Assembly (NCBI GenBank): GCA_028282725.1
Contig: JANQHF010000117.1
Location: 1-64,000, forward strand
DNA length: 64,000 bases
Direction: 5' to 3'
Source of the DNA: Saprospiraceae bacterium
GTDB lineage: Bacteria; Bacteroidota; Bacteroidia; Chitinophagales; Saprospiraceae
Position numbers and translations under genes: made by a program
Notes under the pieces: generated by a model
The model's database searches: none
The model's input: only the letters and a program-made list of their open reading frames with translations
What the model was told of the DNA's origin: nothing
Shown: positions 17,685 to 27,704 of the stretch, in pieces
Position numbering within the stretch: the stretch's first letter is position 1
How the letters are laid out: each line of letters begins with the position of its first letter

Positions 17685-19004
17685 TTACAAATGTACCCTT
17701 TCTATATGTGCACCCAGTGCATTCAATCGTTCGTCAATCCGTTCGTAGCCACGGTCAATCTGGTGAATATTATGTATCGTGCTGGTACCATCGGCTGAAA
17801 GAGCCGCTATTAAAAGAGAAACACCGGCTCGGATATCCGGGGATGTCATTTCAATGGCTCTGAGGTTTTGCGTACGACCAAGGCCAATCACCGTGGCCCT
17901 GTGGGGATCACATAGTATAATCTGTGCACCCATATCGATCAACTTGTCCACAAAAAACAATCGACTTTCAAACATTTTTTGGTGTATCAGTACACTTCCT
18001 ACTGCCTGGGTTGCCACGACTAGTATGATACTTATCAGGTCCGGGGTAAATCCCGGCCAGGGGGCATCGTAAATCGTTAAAATCGAACCATCAATGAAGG
18101 GTTGAATATGATAGGAATCCTGCTGGGGAACGATTAAATCGCTCCCGTTCCACTTTGTTTGAACACCGAGGTTTTCGAAAACACTAGGGATAATTCCCAG
18201 GTCGGCCTCAAAAGCATTTGAGATTGTAATTTCGGATTTTGTCATTGCTGCCAATCCAATGAAACTACCGATTTCAATAAAATCAGGCATCACCCGATGC
18301 TCCGTACCTGACAATGCATCCACGCCCTGGATCGTCAACCTGTTAGAACCGATCCCTTCAATTCTGGCACCCATTTTATTGAGCATCCTGCAGAGTTGCT
18401 GAACGTAGGGTTCGCAAGCTGCATTATAAATGGTCGTCTGACCTGGAATGAGGGTGGCGGCCATGACAATATTGGCAGTTCCCGTTACTGAAATCTCATC
18501 CATGAGGATGTAACTTCCTTTCAGGCCATTTCCTCCCAGGTAGTATTGGTCTTTGGCCTTATCAAATTCGAAGGCTGCACCGAGCTTGTGAAGTCCATTC
18601 AGATGGGCATCGATCCTTCTCCTTCCTATTTTGTCACCACCGGGCTTCGGCATATAAGCTTTGCCAAATCTTGCAATAAGCGGACCTAGCAACATCACAG
18701 ATCCCCGTATTCGTTTGGCATTCGCCTGGTAATCGTCACTTGCCAGGTAATCCAGATCCATCGTCCTGGCTTCAAAGGAGTAGCTATTCGTCGATATTTT
18801 TTCGATTTCAACACCGAGCCCGCTCAGCAGATCAATGAGTTTTCTGACATCGACTATATCTGGTACATTTGATATGATCACTTTTTCGGGGGTCAGCAGC
18901 ACCGCCGAAATGACCTGCAAGGCTTCATTTTTTGCACCTTGTGGAATAATTGAGCCCGATAATTGAGCCCCTCCTTGTACTTTAAACGAATTGTATTCTC
19001 CCAT
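17685..19004 (-). CDS. murA: UDP-N-acetylglucosamine 1-carboxyvinyltransferase, Cys-to-Asp active site
   Basis: The enzyme transfers enolpyruvate from PEP to UDP-GlcNAc, the first committed step of peptidoglycan synthesis. The 439 residues match the family, with PQGAKNEALQ near the N-terminus and repeated inside-out alpha/beta blocks. In the active-site loop the usual GGCxIGxRP reads GGDKIGRRR, so the catalytic cysteine that fosfomycin alkylates is an aspartate. Enzymes with this change are active but fosfomycin-insensitive in other bacteria. It is the last gene of the minus-strand run that includes glmS, which supplies the glucosamine-6-phosphate precursor. Confidence 0.97.
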   Translation of the reverse strand: MGEYNSFKVQGGAQLSGSIIPQGAKNEALQVISAVLLTPEKVIISNVPDIVDVRKLIDLLSGLGVEIEKISTNSYSFEARTMDLDYLASDDYQANAKRIRGSVMLLGPLIARFGKAYMPKPGGDKIGRRRIDAHLNGLHKLGAAFEFDKAKDQYYLGGNGLKGSYILMDEISVTGTANIVMAATLIPGQTTIYNAACEPYVQQLCRMLNKMGARIEGIGSNRLTIQGVDALSGTEHRVMPDFIEIGSFIGLAAMTKSEITISNAFEADLGIIPSVFENLGVQTKWNGSDLIVPQQDSYHIQPFIDGSILTIYDAPWPGFTPDLISIILVVATQAVGSVLIHQKMFESRLFFVDKLIDMGAQIILCDPHRATVIGLGRTQNLRAIEMTSPDIRAGVSLLIAALSADGTSTIHNIHQIDRGYERIDERLNALGAHIERVHL

Positions 19005-19085
19005 TCATTTTTCCGGATCGCCTGACCTAATGCCAGGGATTCATTTTGAAACAATATTTAGAACTTGGAAATTGGAGAGATTATT

Positions 19086-19751
19086 TTAACGCCGTCTTCT
19101 TCCTCCGCCTCGATTTCTGTTACTACCTGATCGTCCTCCTTTCCGGCCATGTGATTTTCGTTTTCTCTGTTGGTAATTGCTCGGCATCGGAGCGGTAACA
19201 ACGATGTTGTCATCGTCCGAGATTTGGATCTTCCCGCCGGACATATTGTAAAGATCTTGTTTGATCACATCATCGCTTACGAAATGCTCCCGATTCCACG
19301 TCCTGTAGGCCATCTTCATATATGCCGCAATGATCATGACAAATTCTGCCTTCTTCTCTTCATCTTCCATCGCGATGGCCTTTTCAATCAGTACCTGAAC
19401 ATTTTGTCCGTAGTGTCTGAATTTCTTGACGTTCGACGGATATTCGATCTTTCGTGGGGAGATTTTAGTATTTTCCGGTGTTGGTATCTCACCATCAGGA
19501 GGGACTACATTGATATCGTAATCCGCAATCCTGAACATATGTCTCCATAATTTCGTCTTGTACTCCGGATTATTTTTACCTGCAGGATTCATTTGATGCA
19601 TAAGGTCGACAATGGCTTCTGCATATTCTTGCCTTGTCGCATCATCTTCTATGGCTTTAACGGCGGCAATCATATTTTGAATATTACGGCCATATTCAGA
19701 AATGACAAGATGGTCCTTTTGGGTATTGTATTGGATATTTTCCGTGCTCAT
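19086..19751 (-). CDS. DUF4290 protein
   Basis: This Bacteroidota-specific family of unknown function is recognised from the N-terminal part (LVISEYGRNIQNMI, DLMHQMNP) and a helical second half (VQVLIEKAIAMEDEEKK). The last 25 residues form a highly basic Arg/Gly/Ser tail (GGRSGSNRNRGGGRRRR), which suggests RNA or DNA binding. The start overlaps the glmS stop by one base (TAATG), and murA follows 81 bases downstream. The setting between glmS and murA suggests a link to envelope precursor supply, which is inference only. Confidence 0.85.
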   Translation of the reverse strand: MSTENIQYNTQKDHLVISEYGRNIQNMIAAVKAIEDDATRQEYAEAIVDLMHQMNPAGKNNPEYKTKLWRHMFRIADYDINVVPPDGEIPTPENTKISPRKIEYPSNVKKFRHYGQNVQVLIEKAIAMEDEEKKAEFVMIIAAYMKMAYRTWNREHFVSDDVIKQDLYNMSGGKIQISDDDNIVVTAPMPSNYQQRKRKSHGRKGGRSGSNRNRGGGRRRR

Positions 19752-21592
19752 TATTCTACTGTTACAGATTTTGCTAAATTTCTTGGCTGATCAACATTGC
19801 ATCCCCTCATTACAGCTATATGATAGGCTAGTAATTGAAGAGGAATGACTGAAAGAATCGGAGAAAGGGCATCCATGGTTTTCGGAATTTCAATATAAAA
19901 GTCCGCGATATCCCTTATTCTTTGTTCTTTCTCATTTATAATCGCAATGATAATACCTTTACGGGCTTTGACTTCCTCTATATTGCTTAAAATTTTATCC
20001 TGAATGCTCTCGTTGGTTCCGATGACTATGACAGGCATATACAGATCGATAAGGGCAATCGGTCCATGTTTCATTTCTGCCGCAGGATATCCTTCGGCAT
20101 GTATGTAAGAAATTTCCTTGAGTTTTAATGCCCCCTCAAGTGCTACCGGGAAGTTATAACCCCTCCCTAAATACAACGCATTGCTGGCGCTCTTGATTTC
20201 ACCCGCGATGTACCTGATCTTATCGTTTTGTTCTAATATTTGTTCCGCCTTGGAAGGAAGTAAATCAATTGCCTCGATTAATGCATGATACTCTGTATCA
20301 CTCACTTCATTTCTATATCGCCCGAGTTGTATGGCCATTAAGGTAAGTACAGCAAGTTGGCTCGTGAATGCCTTTGTAGAGGCTACTCCAATTTCAGGCC
20401 CTGCATGCGTGTACGAACCCGTATCGGTCACCCTGGATATGCTGGATCCTACGACGTTCACGATTCCATAAGTCATGGCTCCCCGTTCTTTAGCCAGGGA
20501 AAGTGCAGCCAGGGTATCTGCTGTCTCCCCTGATTGAGAGACGGCAATAATGAGGTCCCCTTCATCAATTATAGGATTTCTGTACCTGAACTCAGAAGCA
20601 TATTCTACTTCACAAGGAATGCGGGCAATTTCTTCAAATAAATATTCTGCGACCAAAGCAGTATGCCATGAGGTTCCGCAAGCAACAAAAATTAGTCTCT
20701 TAGCTTGTCCTATTCGATCGATCTCCTTTTTTAACCCCCCCACAGAAATCCAACCATCTTTCCGATTGTACCTGCCCCTCATACTGTCAGCTATTGTTTG
20801 CGGCTGTTGATAGATCTCTTTGAGCATAAAATGAGGAAAGTTTCCTTTTTCCACTTCTTCAAGACGTACATCGATCCTGTGAATTTCACTTGATACAGCT
20901 TCGTTTTCAAATGAAGAAATCCGATAACCATTATTGCGATCAATCCTGATGATCTGATCATCCTCCAAAAAGATGAATTTATCAGTATACTGGCCGATCG
21001 GATTTACATCAGATGCGAGGAAGTATTCATCACTCCCAATCCCAAATACCATTGGACTACTCTTTCGGGCAGCCAGAATTGTATCCGGTTCGTCTTCATC
21101 TAAAATCACCAGTGCATAGGCTCCTACAATATGGGTCAGCGCTCTTCTGAGCGCCTCTTCTGTATTTATACTGTACTCTTTTTTGAAATACTCAATGAGG
21201 TGTGCAATTACCTCAGTATCCGTCTCGCTATCAAATTGAAAGCCTTTCTCTTCCAGGATTTTCTTCCAGGTCTGGTAATTCTCAATAATTCCGTTATGCA
21301 CTACGCTGATAGATCCATCCCTGGAAATATGAGGGTGAGCATTGATGTCATTCGGAACACCATGAGTCGCCCATCTGGTATGCGCAATTCCTATGGTGCT
21401 TCCTATATCCTGGTCATCAATCGATTTTTGCAATTCTGCAACTTTTCCTTTGCACTTAAAAGTGTGCATCGATTTATTTTCGATCACCGAAAGTCCGGCA
21501 CTGTCATAGCCTCTGTATTCAAGACGAAATAAACCATCCAACAATACAGGCGTTGCGGCCCTGTTTCCGATATAGGCAACGATTCCACACAT
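19751..21592 (-). CDS. glmS: Glucosamine-6-phosphate synthase (isomerizing)
   Basis: The enzyme makes glucosamine-6-phosphate from fructose-6-phosphate and glutamine, feeding UDP-GlcNAc for peptidoglycan and LPS. The N-terminal glutaminase begins MCGIVAYIG with the nucleophile Cys directly after Met. Two SIS domains follow, with SQSGETADT and STKAFTSQL motifs. The C-terminus ends LAKSVTVE as is typical. The length of 613 residues is standard. It sits between the DUF4270 lipoprotein gene (3-base gap) and DUF4290. No glmS ribozyme-like leader is possible in the short gap. Confidence 0.98.
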   Translation of the reverse strand: MCGIVAYIGNRAATPVLLDGLFRLEYRGYDSAGLSVIENKSMHTFKCKGKVAELQKSIDDQDIGSTIGIAHTRWATHGVPNDINAHPHISRDGSISVVHNGIIENYQTWKKILEEKGFQFDSETDTEVIAHLIEYFKKEYSINTEEALRRALTHIVGAYALVILDEDEPDTILAARKSSPMVFGIGSDEYFLASDVNPIGQYTDKFIFLEDDQIIRIDRNNGYRISSFENEAVSSEIHRIDVRLEEVEKGNFPHFMLKEIYQQPQTIADSMRGRYNRKDGWISVGGLKKEIDRIGQAKRLIFVACGTSWHTALVAEYLFEEIARIPCEVEYASEFRYRNPIIDEGDLIIAVSQSGETADTLAALSLAKERGAMTYGIVNVVGSSISRVTDTGSYTHAGPEIGVASTKAFTSQLAVLTLMAIQLGRYRNEVSDTEYHALIEAIDLLPSKAEQILEQNDKIRYIAGEIKSASNALYLGRGYNFPVALEGALKLKEISYIHAEGYPAAEMKHGPIALIDLYMPVIVIGTNESIQDKILSNIEEVKARKGIIIAIINEKEQRIRDIADFYIEIPKTMDALSPILSVIPLQLLAYHIAVMRGCNVDQPRNLAKSVTVE

Positions 21593-21595
21593 AGG

Positions 21596-22906
21596 TTAAG
21601 ATTTGGTGTATGTCAAATTTAATCTGGGTCTGTAGGTTGGGTGATTGGATCCGTAAAGGATGACGTTGTTAGGATTATCAACGCGGTTCCTGACAGTTAA
21701 GTATATTTTAGACTCTTCTGCCCCTTTCAAAAATTCCTTTATGTAGGTGGTTATATTCATTTCATATCGTACGACTTCCTCGTCAATATCTATATCAATT
21801 TCTCCATCAAAAAATCCTTGAACCTGCCCGATACTTTTTCCCAGGCTTAGATCAATAACATCTTCAAAGATTCCGTCTTCATTGAGTTTCAGAAAATCCA
21901 AGGCCGGAGGAAGAGCAAATTTGGAAGTATCTATAAATCCTTGTCTCTGGGCAACAACTTCTAATGTCGCAAAATTAACAAAAGGCTCGTCAATTTTAGT
22001 CAAATCACTAATGTCAAATTCAATCATTGTCCCGGCATGTCCTTGTAGATAGATGAATTCATCATCATCATTGGATTCGATGAGATCAGAAATGACTGAC
22101 CCTGCAAGATCGTATTCAAAATTTAAGGGACGATTCCTGCTAAATTCGTACGGATAGATCCTCGAAACGTCACTGCTATCCCTGTAGTAAAAAATCATAC
22201 CGGAAACCGGACTATTTAAATCTACCTGAACCAAAGCGTTATTTGATTCAGCCCGGATTAAAAATCCATCAAGCAAGGAGGCAAAACCGGATGAGGTTTT
22301 ATTATTTGCAGTATCGGTAAAAATACGAGATCCGAATCGACCATTCAGCTTGATCGTTATCACATTCTGGAAAAAAACGGTATCCCTCAATTCATTGGTC
22401 AATGGTAGACTGTCCAATTGCGAAGGAACGAGCTTGGGCAATGTTCCAACCGGTTCGAATTCGGTGGTAAATACCTGGTCCGAAGTCGTACTATCCAAAA
22501 TATCAATAGACTCCGTCAATGAAAACACAGATACGTCAAACAAAGCATCGGGATCACCATATATTCTCGAAGTATCAATTTGGAGCGCAAGAATAACAGA
22601 GTCGAATGTGCCTCCCCCAAACTCTGGTGGAGGAGAAAAACTGCTCAAAAATGGCCGTACATAAAAGGATGCGGTCATTTTACCAAATCGAGGATCATTA
22701 AGTGTACCCAGTGAGTGGAAAGACCCGTTCAGTGCTTCGACAGGTCGTGGACCTATGTGCCGGGTGGGTAGATTAAAGTCGTCCGAGAACCTTAATTCCA
22801 GGTCTTCTTCTCCCAATAATCCATATCCGACCTCGGTATCATCGGCACAGGAGGCAATAATACCCAAGGCATATATCCCTAGAATAAAGTACCGTATGTT
22901 TTTCAA
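21596..22906 (-). CDS. DUF4270 lipoprotein
   Basis: The signal sequence ends in a lipobox-like IIASC, with Cys near residue 20, so export and lipid anchoring are likely. The body of about 410 residues is rich in beta strands with GSFHSLGTLNDPRFGKMTAS and YRPRLNLTY motifs typical of DUF4270. The function is unknown; proteins of this family lie near glycogen synthase-like and glmS genes in many Bacteroidota. Here it is between those two genes, with gaps of only 3-5 bases. Confidence 0.85.
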   Translation of the reverse strand: MKNIRYFILGIYALGIIASCADDTEVGYGLLGEEDLELRFSDDFNLPTRHIGPRPVEALNGSFHSLGTLNDPRFGKMTASFYVRPFLSSFSPPPEFGGGTFDSVILALQIDTSRIYGDPDALFDVSVFSLTESIDILDSTTSDQVFTTEFEPVGTLPKLVPSQLDSLPLTNELRDTVFFQNVITIKLNGRFGSRIFTDTANNKTSSGFASLLDGFLIRAESNNALVQVDLNSPVSGMIFYYRDSSDVSRIYPYEFSRNRPLNFEYDLAGSVISDLIESNDDDEFIYLQGHAGTMIEFDISDLTKIDEPFVNFATLEVVAQRQGFIDTSKFALPPALDFLKLNEDGIFEDVIDLSLGKSIGQVQGFFDGEIDIDIDEEVVRYEMNITTYIKEFLKGAEESKIYLTVRNRVDNPNNVILYGSNHPTYRPRLNLTYTKS

Positions 22907-22911
22907 TGGAT

Positions 22912-23718
22912 CTATTCAGCAATTAGTTTCGAATAAAAATCCAGACTATCCTGAAGAAATACTTCATTATCATGCTGGATCTTTGGAGCCGTACATTCGT
23001 CTATAGCTTTTTGAACGCTTGAATCATAAGATTCGCTTCCCAAGATCAGACCATCCACATATTTTAGAGCACCCTCGTGAAGGGCAATTTTTTTGCCCTC
23101 CCTGTAATCATCAAGATCTGATTCCTCTAAATCATTGATCCTGGCCTTTTCGAAGAAGTTGCTCTTAAATGTAGGACCATAGGAATCATTGTAAACGGAG
23201 TAGATCATCTTGGCATCCTGAAAAATAGGATCTTGCTTATATAGTTTTTGATGATACATTGGGATTAGACTCGTAAGCCATCCGTGACAATGAATGATAT
23301 CAGGAGCCCATCCGAATTTCTTCAAGGTTTCCATGACGCCCTTACAAAAGAAGACCATCCTGTCGGTATTATCTGTAAAAGGCTTCCCATTTTCATCGTC
23401 GAATATTGCCTTTCTCTTGAAGAATTCTTCGTTATCCAAAAAATAGACCTGCATTCTTGAACCGGGAAGAGAGGCAACTTTTATAATCAACGGGAAGTCA
23501 TCGTCATCTACTATAATGTTCATTCCTGAAAGACGCACAACCTCATGAAGTTTATGCCTTCTTTCATTGATCAAGCCATATCGAGGCATGAGAACCCTGA
23601 CTTCAAATCCTTTATTATATACATGAGGTGCCAGCTGATTGACGATTCCGGAAATGTCACTCAACGTCGTATATGGACTCATTTCTTGAGTCACATACAA
23701 GACTCTTTGTTTACTCAT
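22912..23718 (-). CDS. GT5 starch/glycogen synthase catalytic N-domain protein
   Basis: The 268 residues match only the N-terminal Rossmann half of starch/glycogen synthases (YVTQEMSPYTTLSDISGIVNQL, then DIIHCHGWLTSLIP). The C-terminal nucleotide-sugar domain is absent, and the normal enzyme has about 480 residues. The frame is intact, and this short form is common in Bacteroidota, so it is not a fresh truncation. Typical synthases have KTGGL where this reads LSDIS, so ADP-glucose transfer is doubtful. It is the first gene of the run to murA, with a -7 box 27 bases upstream of the ATG. Confidence 0.82.
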   Translation of the reverse strand: MSKQRVLYVTQEMSPYTTLSDISGIVNQLAPHVYNKGFEVRVLMPRYGLINERRHKLHEVVRLSGMNIIVDDDDFPLIIKVASLPGSRMQVYFLDNEEFFKRKAIFDDENGKPFTDNTDRMVFFCKGVMETLKKFGWAPDIIHCHGWLTSLIPMYHQKLYKQDPIFQDAKMIYSVYNDSYGPTFKSNFFEKARINDLEESDLDDYREGKKIALHEGALKYVDGLILGSESYDSSVQKAIDECTAPKIQHDNEVFLQDSLDFYSKLIAE

Positions 23719-23744
23719 AAAAATTCGTTGTTGAAACTGGGGTG

Positions 23745-23752
23745 CAAAGATA
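23745..23752 (-). promoter_or_regulatory. -7 promoter box of the GT5-DUF4270-glmS-DUF4290-murA run
   Basis: TATCTTTG on the minus strand (23752-23745) fits TAnnTTTG exactly and lies 27 bases before the GT5 ATG. No clear -33 TTG is seen. Confidence 0.55.
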
Positions 23753-23812
23753 CTATAAATTTAACATCATTTGACAGGCACCATTTGTTCTAACTTTCTG
23801 CAAATGAACGCA

Positions 23813-26005
23813 TTAGTGATCATCATAAAGCGTATTCATGCTGATAATCAATCCTATCTGCCTTTTTTCAAGGTCTGTGTACAAAATGATGACATCGACC
23901 CTGTCACCGACCTGCCATATTGTACCACTATACCTTCCAGTGATTTTAAACCTTCCGGGATGATGTACGATCTCCTCCTGCATATCTTCATAAGCAACAA
24001 ATCCGTCGGCCTGACTTTCAATCAATTCTATAAAGATTCCACGATCACTTAAACTCCTGATAATACCTTCCACCTTCATCCCGATTTTGTCTGAATAGTA
24101 TTCAACCTGTTTATACTTGATGGATTCGCGTTCTGCATTTATAGCATCTCTTTCCTTTATTGAAATGTGCTGACATTGCGCTCCAAGTTCTCGTTTATCG
24201 ACGCGTTCAATGCCGGAAAGATTTTTCTCCAGGATCCTGTGTGCCAAAATGTCCGAATAACGTCTGATGGGTGACGTAAAATGACTGTAGTAGTCAAATC
24301 CAAGACCGTAATGGCCAATATTATCCGCCGAATACTCTGCCTTGGACATACACCGAATGGCTATCGGACGCAATATTGAACCTATATCTTCATCTATTTC
24401 CTCCGAGCTCAACAGGTTCAGTGAATGAGTGATTTGTTTTGGTGAGTCAAAATTGAGCTTGATACCAAACTCGGATGCCAACAGAGACAAGTCCGCCAAT
24501 TTATCATTGTCGGGCAGGTCGTGGACTCGGTAAATAAATGGTACCGGAAGTCCTCCGGATTTCTTCGAGACAAAACTTGACACTTGCTTATTGGCCAATA
24601 ACATAAATTCCTCTACCAGACGATGGGCGTCCTGTCTTTCCTTTTTCAAGACACGTATGGGGTTTCCTCTTTCGTCAAGTTCAAATCGCACTTCATCTGA
24701 CTCAAAATTTATAGACCCTTGGGCAAATCGGCTCCGGTTTAATATTCGGGCAATCTTGTTTACGATCTTTAGTTCTTCTTCAAAAGGTCCGCGCCCCTCA
24801 TCAAGGACCTCCTGGGCCTCTTCGTAGGTGAATCGTTTGTTGGAGCGGATAACCGTCTTACCAATCCAATAATTCGTCAATTTCAGATCCTGATTAAAAT
24901 AGAATAGAACTGAGAAAGTCAGTTTATCTTCTTCGGGTCGCAAGGAGCATAATTCATTGCTCAGTTTTTCCGGGAGCATCGGACATACGCGATCGACCAG
25001 ATAGACCGAAGTCGATCTTTTAAAGGCCTCCTGGTCAATGGAAGATCCGTGCTGTACGTAGTGAGTAACATCGGCAATGTGCACACCTATTTCAATCAGA
25101 CCTTCTTCGGTTCTTTGCAGAGATATGGCGTCATCAAAATCCTTAGCGTTTACCGGGTCGATGGTAAAGGTCAATAAATCTCTCAGATCTTTCCGTGTAT
25201 TGATTTCCTCCTGACTTATTTGTTCTTCCAGATCACGTACGGCTTTTAAAACATTTTTTGGAAAATTAACCGAAAAGCCATTATTGACGAGAATGCTGCT
25301 CATCTCGAAGTCATTTCTTTCAGCACGTGGAATGATTTGGTCGATCCTGCCCTTATATTCTTGCCGTTTGGGACTGCCAAAGTCGGTCACTTCGACAATG
25401 ACTCCATCACCACTTTTGGCAAGATTAAAATCTGCGGGAAGGATCTTAATGTCAAAAGACATTTTACCCGAATTGACAAATACATAGCCGTATTTGTTAA
25501 AATCCTGGAATACGCCAATGAAATATTTCTTTTTACGCTGAACAATTTTTTGAATCCTACCTTCTGGTCTGCGTCCGGGTCTTGGCTTAGTCGTAGTGAC
25601 TATGACGGTATCACCTTGTAAAGCCCCGTATACATGTTTGCGAGGAATAAAAATGTCCTGATCCCGTTCCTTTACAATTACATACGCACCGCCTGAAGCC
25701 GTCAAATCGACGATACCCTCTAATGGGACTGAATGGGACTGAACACTATGCTTTGATTGATATTGATCCGGGGCAAGGAAGTATCTTCCATCATGCGATT
25801 GTTGAATGCTCCGTTGATCCACCAGGAATTGCAGTGCACTTTTGACAGAATCTTTGCTGTTTTTCGATTTAATTTTTGATTTGATGGTTCCTGCACTGTA
25901 CTTTTTTCCCGGTTTTCTTTTCAGATATCGAATGATTTCACGTTGCAATTGATGCTGATGCATCTTCTTTTTTGATTTCATTTGGAATGTTCTATGGGGG
26001 TCCAA
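23813..26005 (-). CDS. rnr: Ribonuclease R
   Basis: This is a processive 3'-5' exoribonuclease that degrades structured RNA. The N-terminus carries a helix-turn-helix-like region and two cold-shock domains. The RNB catalytic centre shows DPVNAKDFDDAISL with the metal-binding aspartates (about residue 285), and a C-terminal S1 domain (GIIRSLSDRGIFIEL) ends the protein. The length of 730 residues is normal. The start at 26005 directly follows the previous gene's stop; an ATG eight codons later is an alternative. It is the last gene of the manC-GT4-unknown-rnr run. Confidence 0.96.
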   Translation of the reverse strand: MDPHRTFQMKSKKKMHQHQLQREIIRYLKRKPGKKYSAGTIKSKIKSKNSKDSVKSALQFLVDQRSIQQSHDGRYFLAPDQYQSKHSVQSHSVPLEGIVDLTASGGAYVIVKERDQDIFIPRKHVYGALQGDTVIVTTTKPRPGRRPEGRIQKIVQRKKKYFIGVFQDFNKYGYVFVNSGKMSFDIKILPADFNLAKSGDGVIVEVTDFGSPKRQEYKGRIDQIIPRAERNDFEMSSILVNNGFSVNFPKNVLKAVRDLEEQISQEEINTRKDLRDLLTFTIDPVNAKDFDDAISLQRTEEGLIEIGVHIADVTHYVQHGSSIDQEAFKRSTSVYLVDRVCPMLPEKLSNELCSLRPEEDKLTFSVLFYFNQDLKLTNYWIGKTVIRSNKRFTYEEAQEVLDEGRGPFEEELKIVNKIARILNRSRFAQGSINFESDEVRFELDERGNPIRVLKKERQDAHRLVEEFMLLANKQVSSFVSKKSGGLPVPFIYRVHDLPDNDKLADLSLLASEFGIKLNFDSPKQITHSLNLLSSEEIDEDIGSILRPIAIRCMSKAEYSADNIGHYGLGFDYYSHFTSPIRRYSDILAHRILEKNLSGIERVDKRELGAQCQHISIKERDAINAERESIKYKQVEYYSDKIGMKVEGIIRSLSDRGIFIELIESQADGFVAYEDMQEEIVHHPGRFKITGRYSGTIWQVGDRVDVIILYTDLEKRQIGLIISMNTLYDDH

Positions 26006-26503
26006 CTATTGCTGAAGGGAGAATACGATTTCACCATTGGAGAGAATTTCCATAGACATGTGTTCGCTCTTTTTTGGATCATAATCAGCTTCATTTCCTT
26101 GTTGTGATCCGACTACAATAGAGATGATCCAGTCTTCATCAATGGTGGCAACAGACCTTTGCACGGCGGTTCCATCAGACTTTACTCCGGCAACCACTTT
26201 TTTTGCGATCAGAATGCCATTCAGATTGTAGGTACACAAAATAAATTCGTAGGATAGCATTTTGCCTCTCCAGTACACGAGGGCCACGATCTTACCTGTA
26301 TCCGGTATTCTACAACATGGTACATACTCGGTATACTCGTCATCAGGCTCTTCCCCGGGTTTTATAAAACGTCTGATGTTTTCCTGGCTGAGCGGAGGAT
26401 TTTTACTATCGAAATAGTGAATGTTTTCTTCCGATAGGGTTACAGGTAATTTTTCTTTTGAAAAATGCCTCACAAAATCTTTAAAAGACTGAGTTCTTGT
26501 CAT
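26006..26503 (-). CDS. Conserved protein of unknown function, before rnr
   Basis: The 165-residue protein has no signal peptide or membrane segment. The middle (PCCRIPDTGKIVALVYWRG, then LCTYNLNGILIAKKVVAG) looks like beta-rich repeats. No family is recognised. Its start overlaps the end of the GT4 gene by 23 bases, and its stop abuts the rnr start, so it is translated as part of that operon. Confidence 0.75.
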   Translation of the reverse strand: MTRTQSFKDFVRHFSKEKLPVTLSEENIHYFDSKNPPLSQENIRRFIKPGEEPDDEYTEYVPCCRIPDTGKIVALVYWRGKMLSYEFILCTYNLNGILIAKKVVAGVKSDGTAVQRSVATIDEDWIISIVVGSQQGNEADYDPKKSEHMSMEILSNGEIVFSLQQ

Positions 26504-27704
26504 CGGGATGCAAAGCTATATCATTGCCGGCAATTGTGTTTCTGAAGGATTTTTGGTCTTCACTTGTATAACCTGGATCAATGCTTTTCAAATAATTTTT
26601 CATTACCAATTGATCCGAATAATGGGCTGCCACAAATGATCGGCCATTCAATCCCATTTTCTTTTTAGCCTTTGGCTTGAGATTCATGAATTCCTGCATA
26701 CACACTATGAGGCTTTGGAAATTTATTTCTTTCATAAGCAGGCCGTTATAACCATCTTTGACCACGTCCCTGCAACCCACATTATCCGTTGTTATTATCG
26801 GCTTTTCCATACTGGCTGCCTCAAGCAATATCCTGGAAATGCCCTCTTCATAAAATGAAGGAAAAACAATACAATCCGAGCGATCTATGTACGGACGTAT
26901 ATCCTCGAATGATCCGAGGTAATTCACCCAGCCCTGATCTTGCCAGAATTCAAGATCGGATTGTCGTATAGAATCCGGATTTTTGGGATCTGTAAATCCT
27001 ACTATCTCAAATTTAGTTCTCGGAAATTCCTTTCTGATCTGAATAGCCGCATTGAGAAAGATCAAAATTCCTTTTTCTTTGAGCAATCTGCCTGCAAATA
27101 AAAACCTGGTGATCTTTCCGGCAACATGTGATTGCCGGGATTTAAACTTCTCCAAATCAATTCCTTCTGATGGCAGAAGACGCGTCTTTGAAGTATTGAC
27201 CAGGCCTTTTTGAATAAAAGCATGGCGATTTTCCTCATTTAAAAACCATACTTCCCTACAGCTTGATAATGAATATTGGTAGACTTTATTTACCATCGAC
27301 TGTGCGAGCTTTGAAAACCTGAATGTTTTACCAAGTCCCGTAACAATGGCGAAACAATCAATGTTGAGAAACTTCGCAGCAAGGCAACCATAAATATTGG
27401 GTTTGATCGTATAATGAAAAATGATGTCTAATGAATATTGCTTGTATATTCTTGTCAGTTGATAAAAAGTCTTGAAATCAGACCATACGGAATTGGAATA
27501 ATTCTCTAAATGAACCGGAATATATGAAGCGCCGATTGCAGTGATTTTATCCGAGTATGCATCTCGTGGAGCAATGGCATATACCCTGTGACCTTCTTTT
27601 AAGAATGTCTTGATCACATTCATCCTGAAATTATAAATGCTCCAGGATGTATTCGAAACCAATGCAATATGCAGTCTTTTTTTATTCATAAGCACCCTTG
27701 GCAA
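26481..27704 (-). CDS. GT4 family glycosyltransferase
   Basis: The protein has the two-domain GT-B fold. The N-terminal half shows HIALVSNTSWSIYNFRMNVIKTF and the FHYTIKPNIYG motif seen in capsule and O-antigen transferases. The C-terminal half has FLFAGRLLKEKGI and the donor-binding SFYEEGISRILLEAASMEKPI. The length of 407 residues is normal. It overlaps manC by 23 bases, which suggests GDP-mannose-derived sugar use in a surface polysaccharide. The precise donor and acceptor are not readable. Confidence 0.9.
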   Translation of the reverse strand: MPRVLMNKKRLHIALVSNTSWSIYNFRMNVIKTFLKEGHRVYAIAPRDAYSDKITAIGASYIPVHLENYSNSVWSDFKTFYQLTRIYKQYSLDIIFHYTIKPNIYGCLAAKFLNIDCFAIVTGLGKTFRFSKLAQSMVNKVYQYSLSSCREVWFLNEENRHAFIQKGLVNTSKTRLLPSEGIDLEKFKSRQSHVAGKITRFLFAGRLLKEKGILIFLNAAIQIRKEFPRTKFEIVGFTDPKNPDSIRQSDLEFWQDQGWVNYLGSFEDIRPYIDRSDCIVFPSFYEEGISRILLEAASMEKPIITTDNVGCRDVVKDGYNGLLMKEINFQSLIVCMQEFMNLKPKAKKKMGLNGRSFVAAHYSDQLVMKNYLKSIDPGYTSEDQKSFRNTIAGNDIALHPDDKNSVF

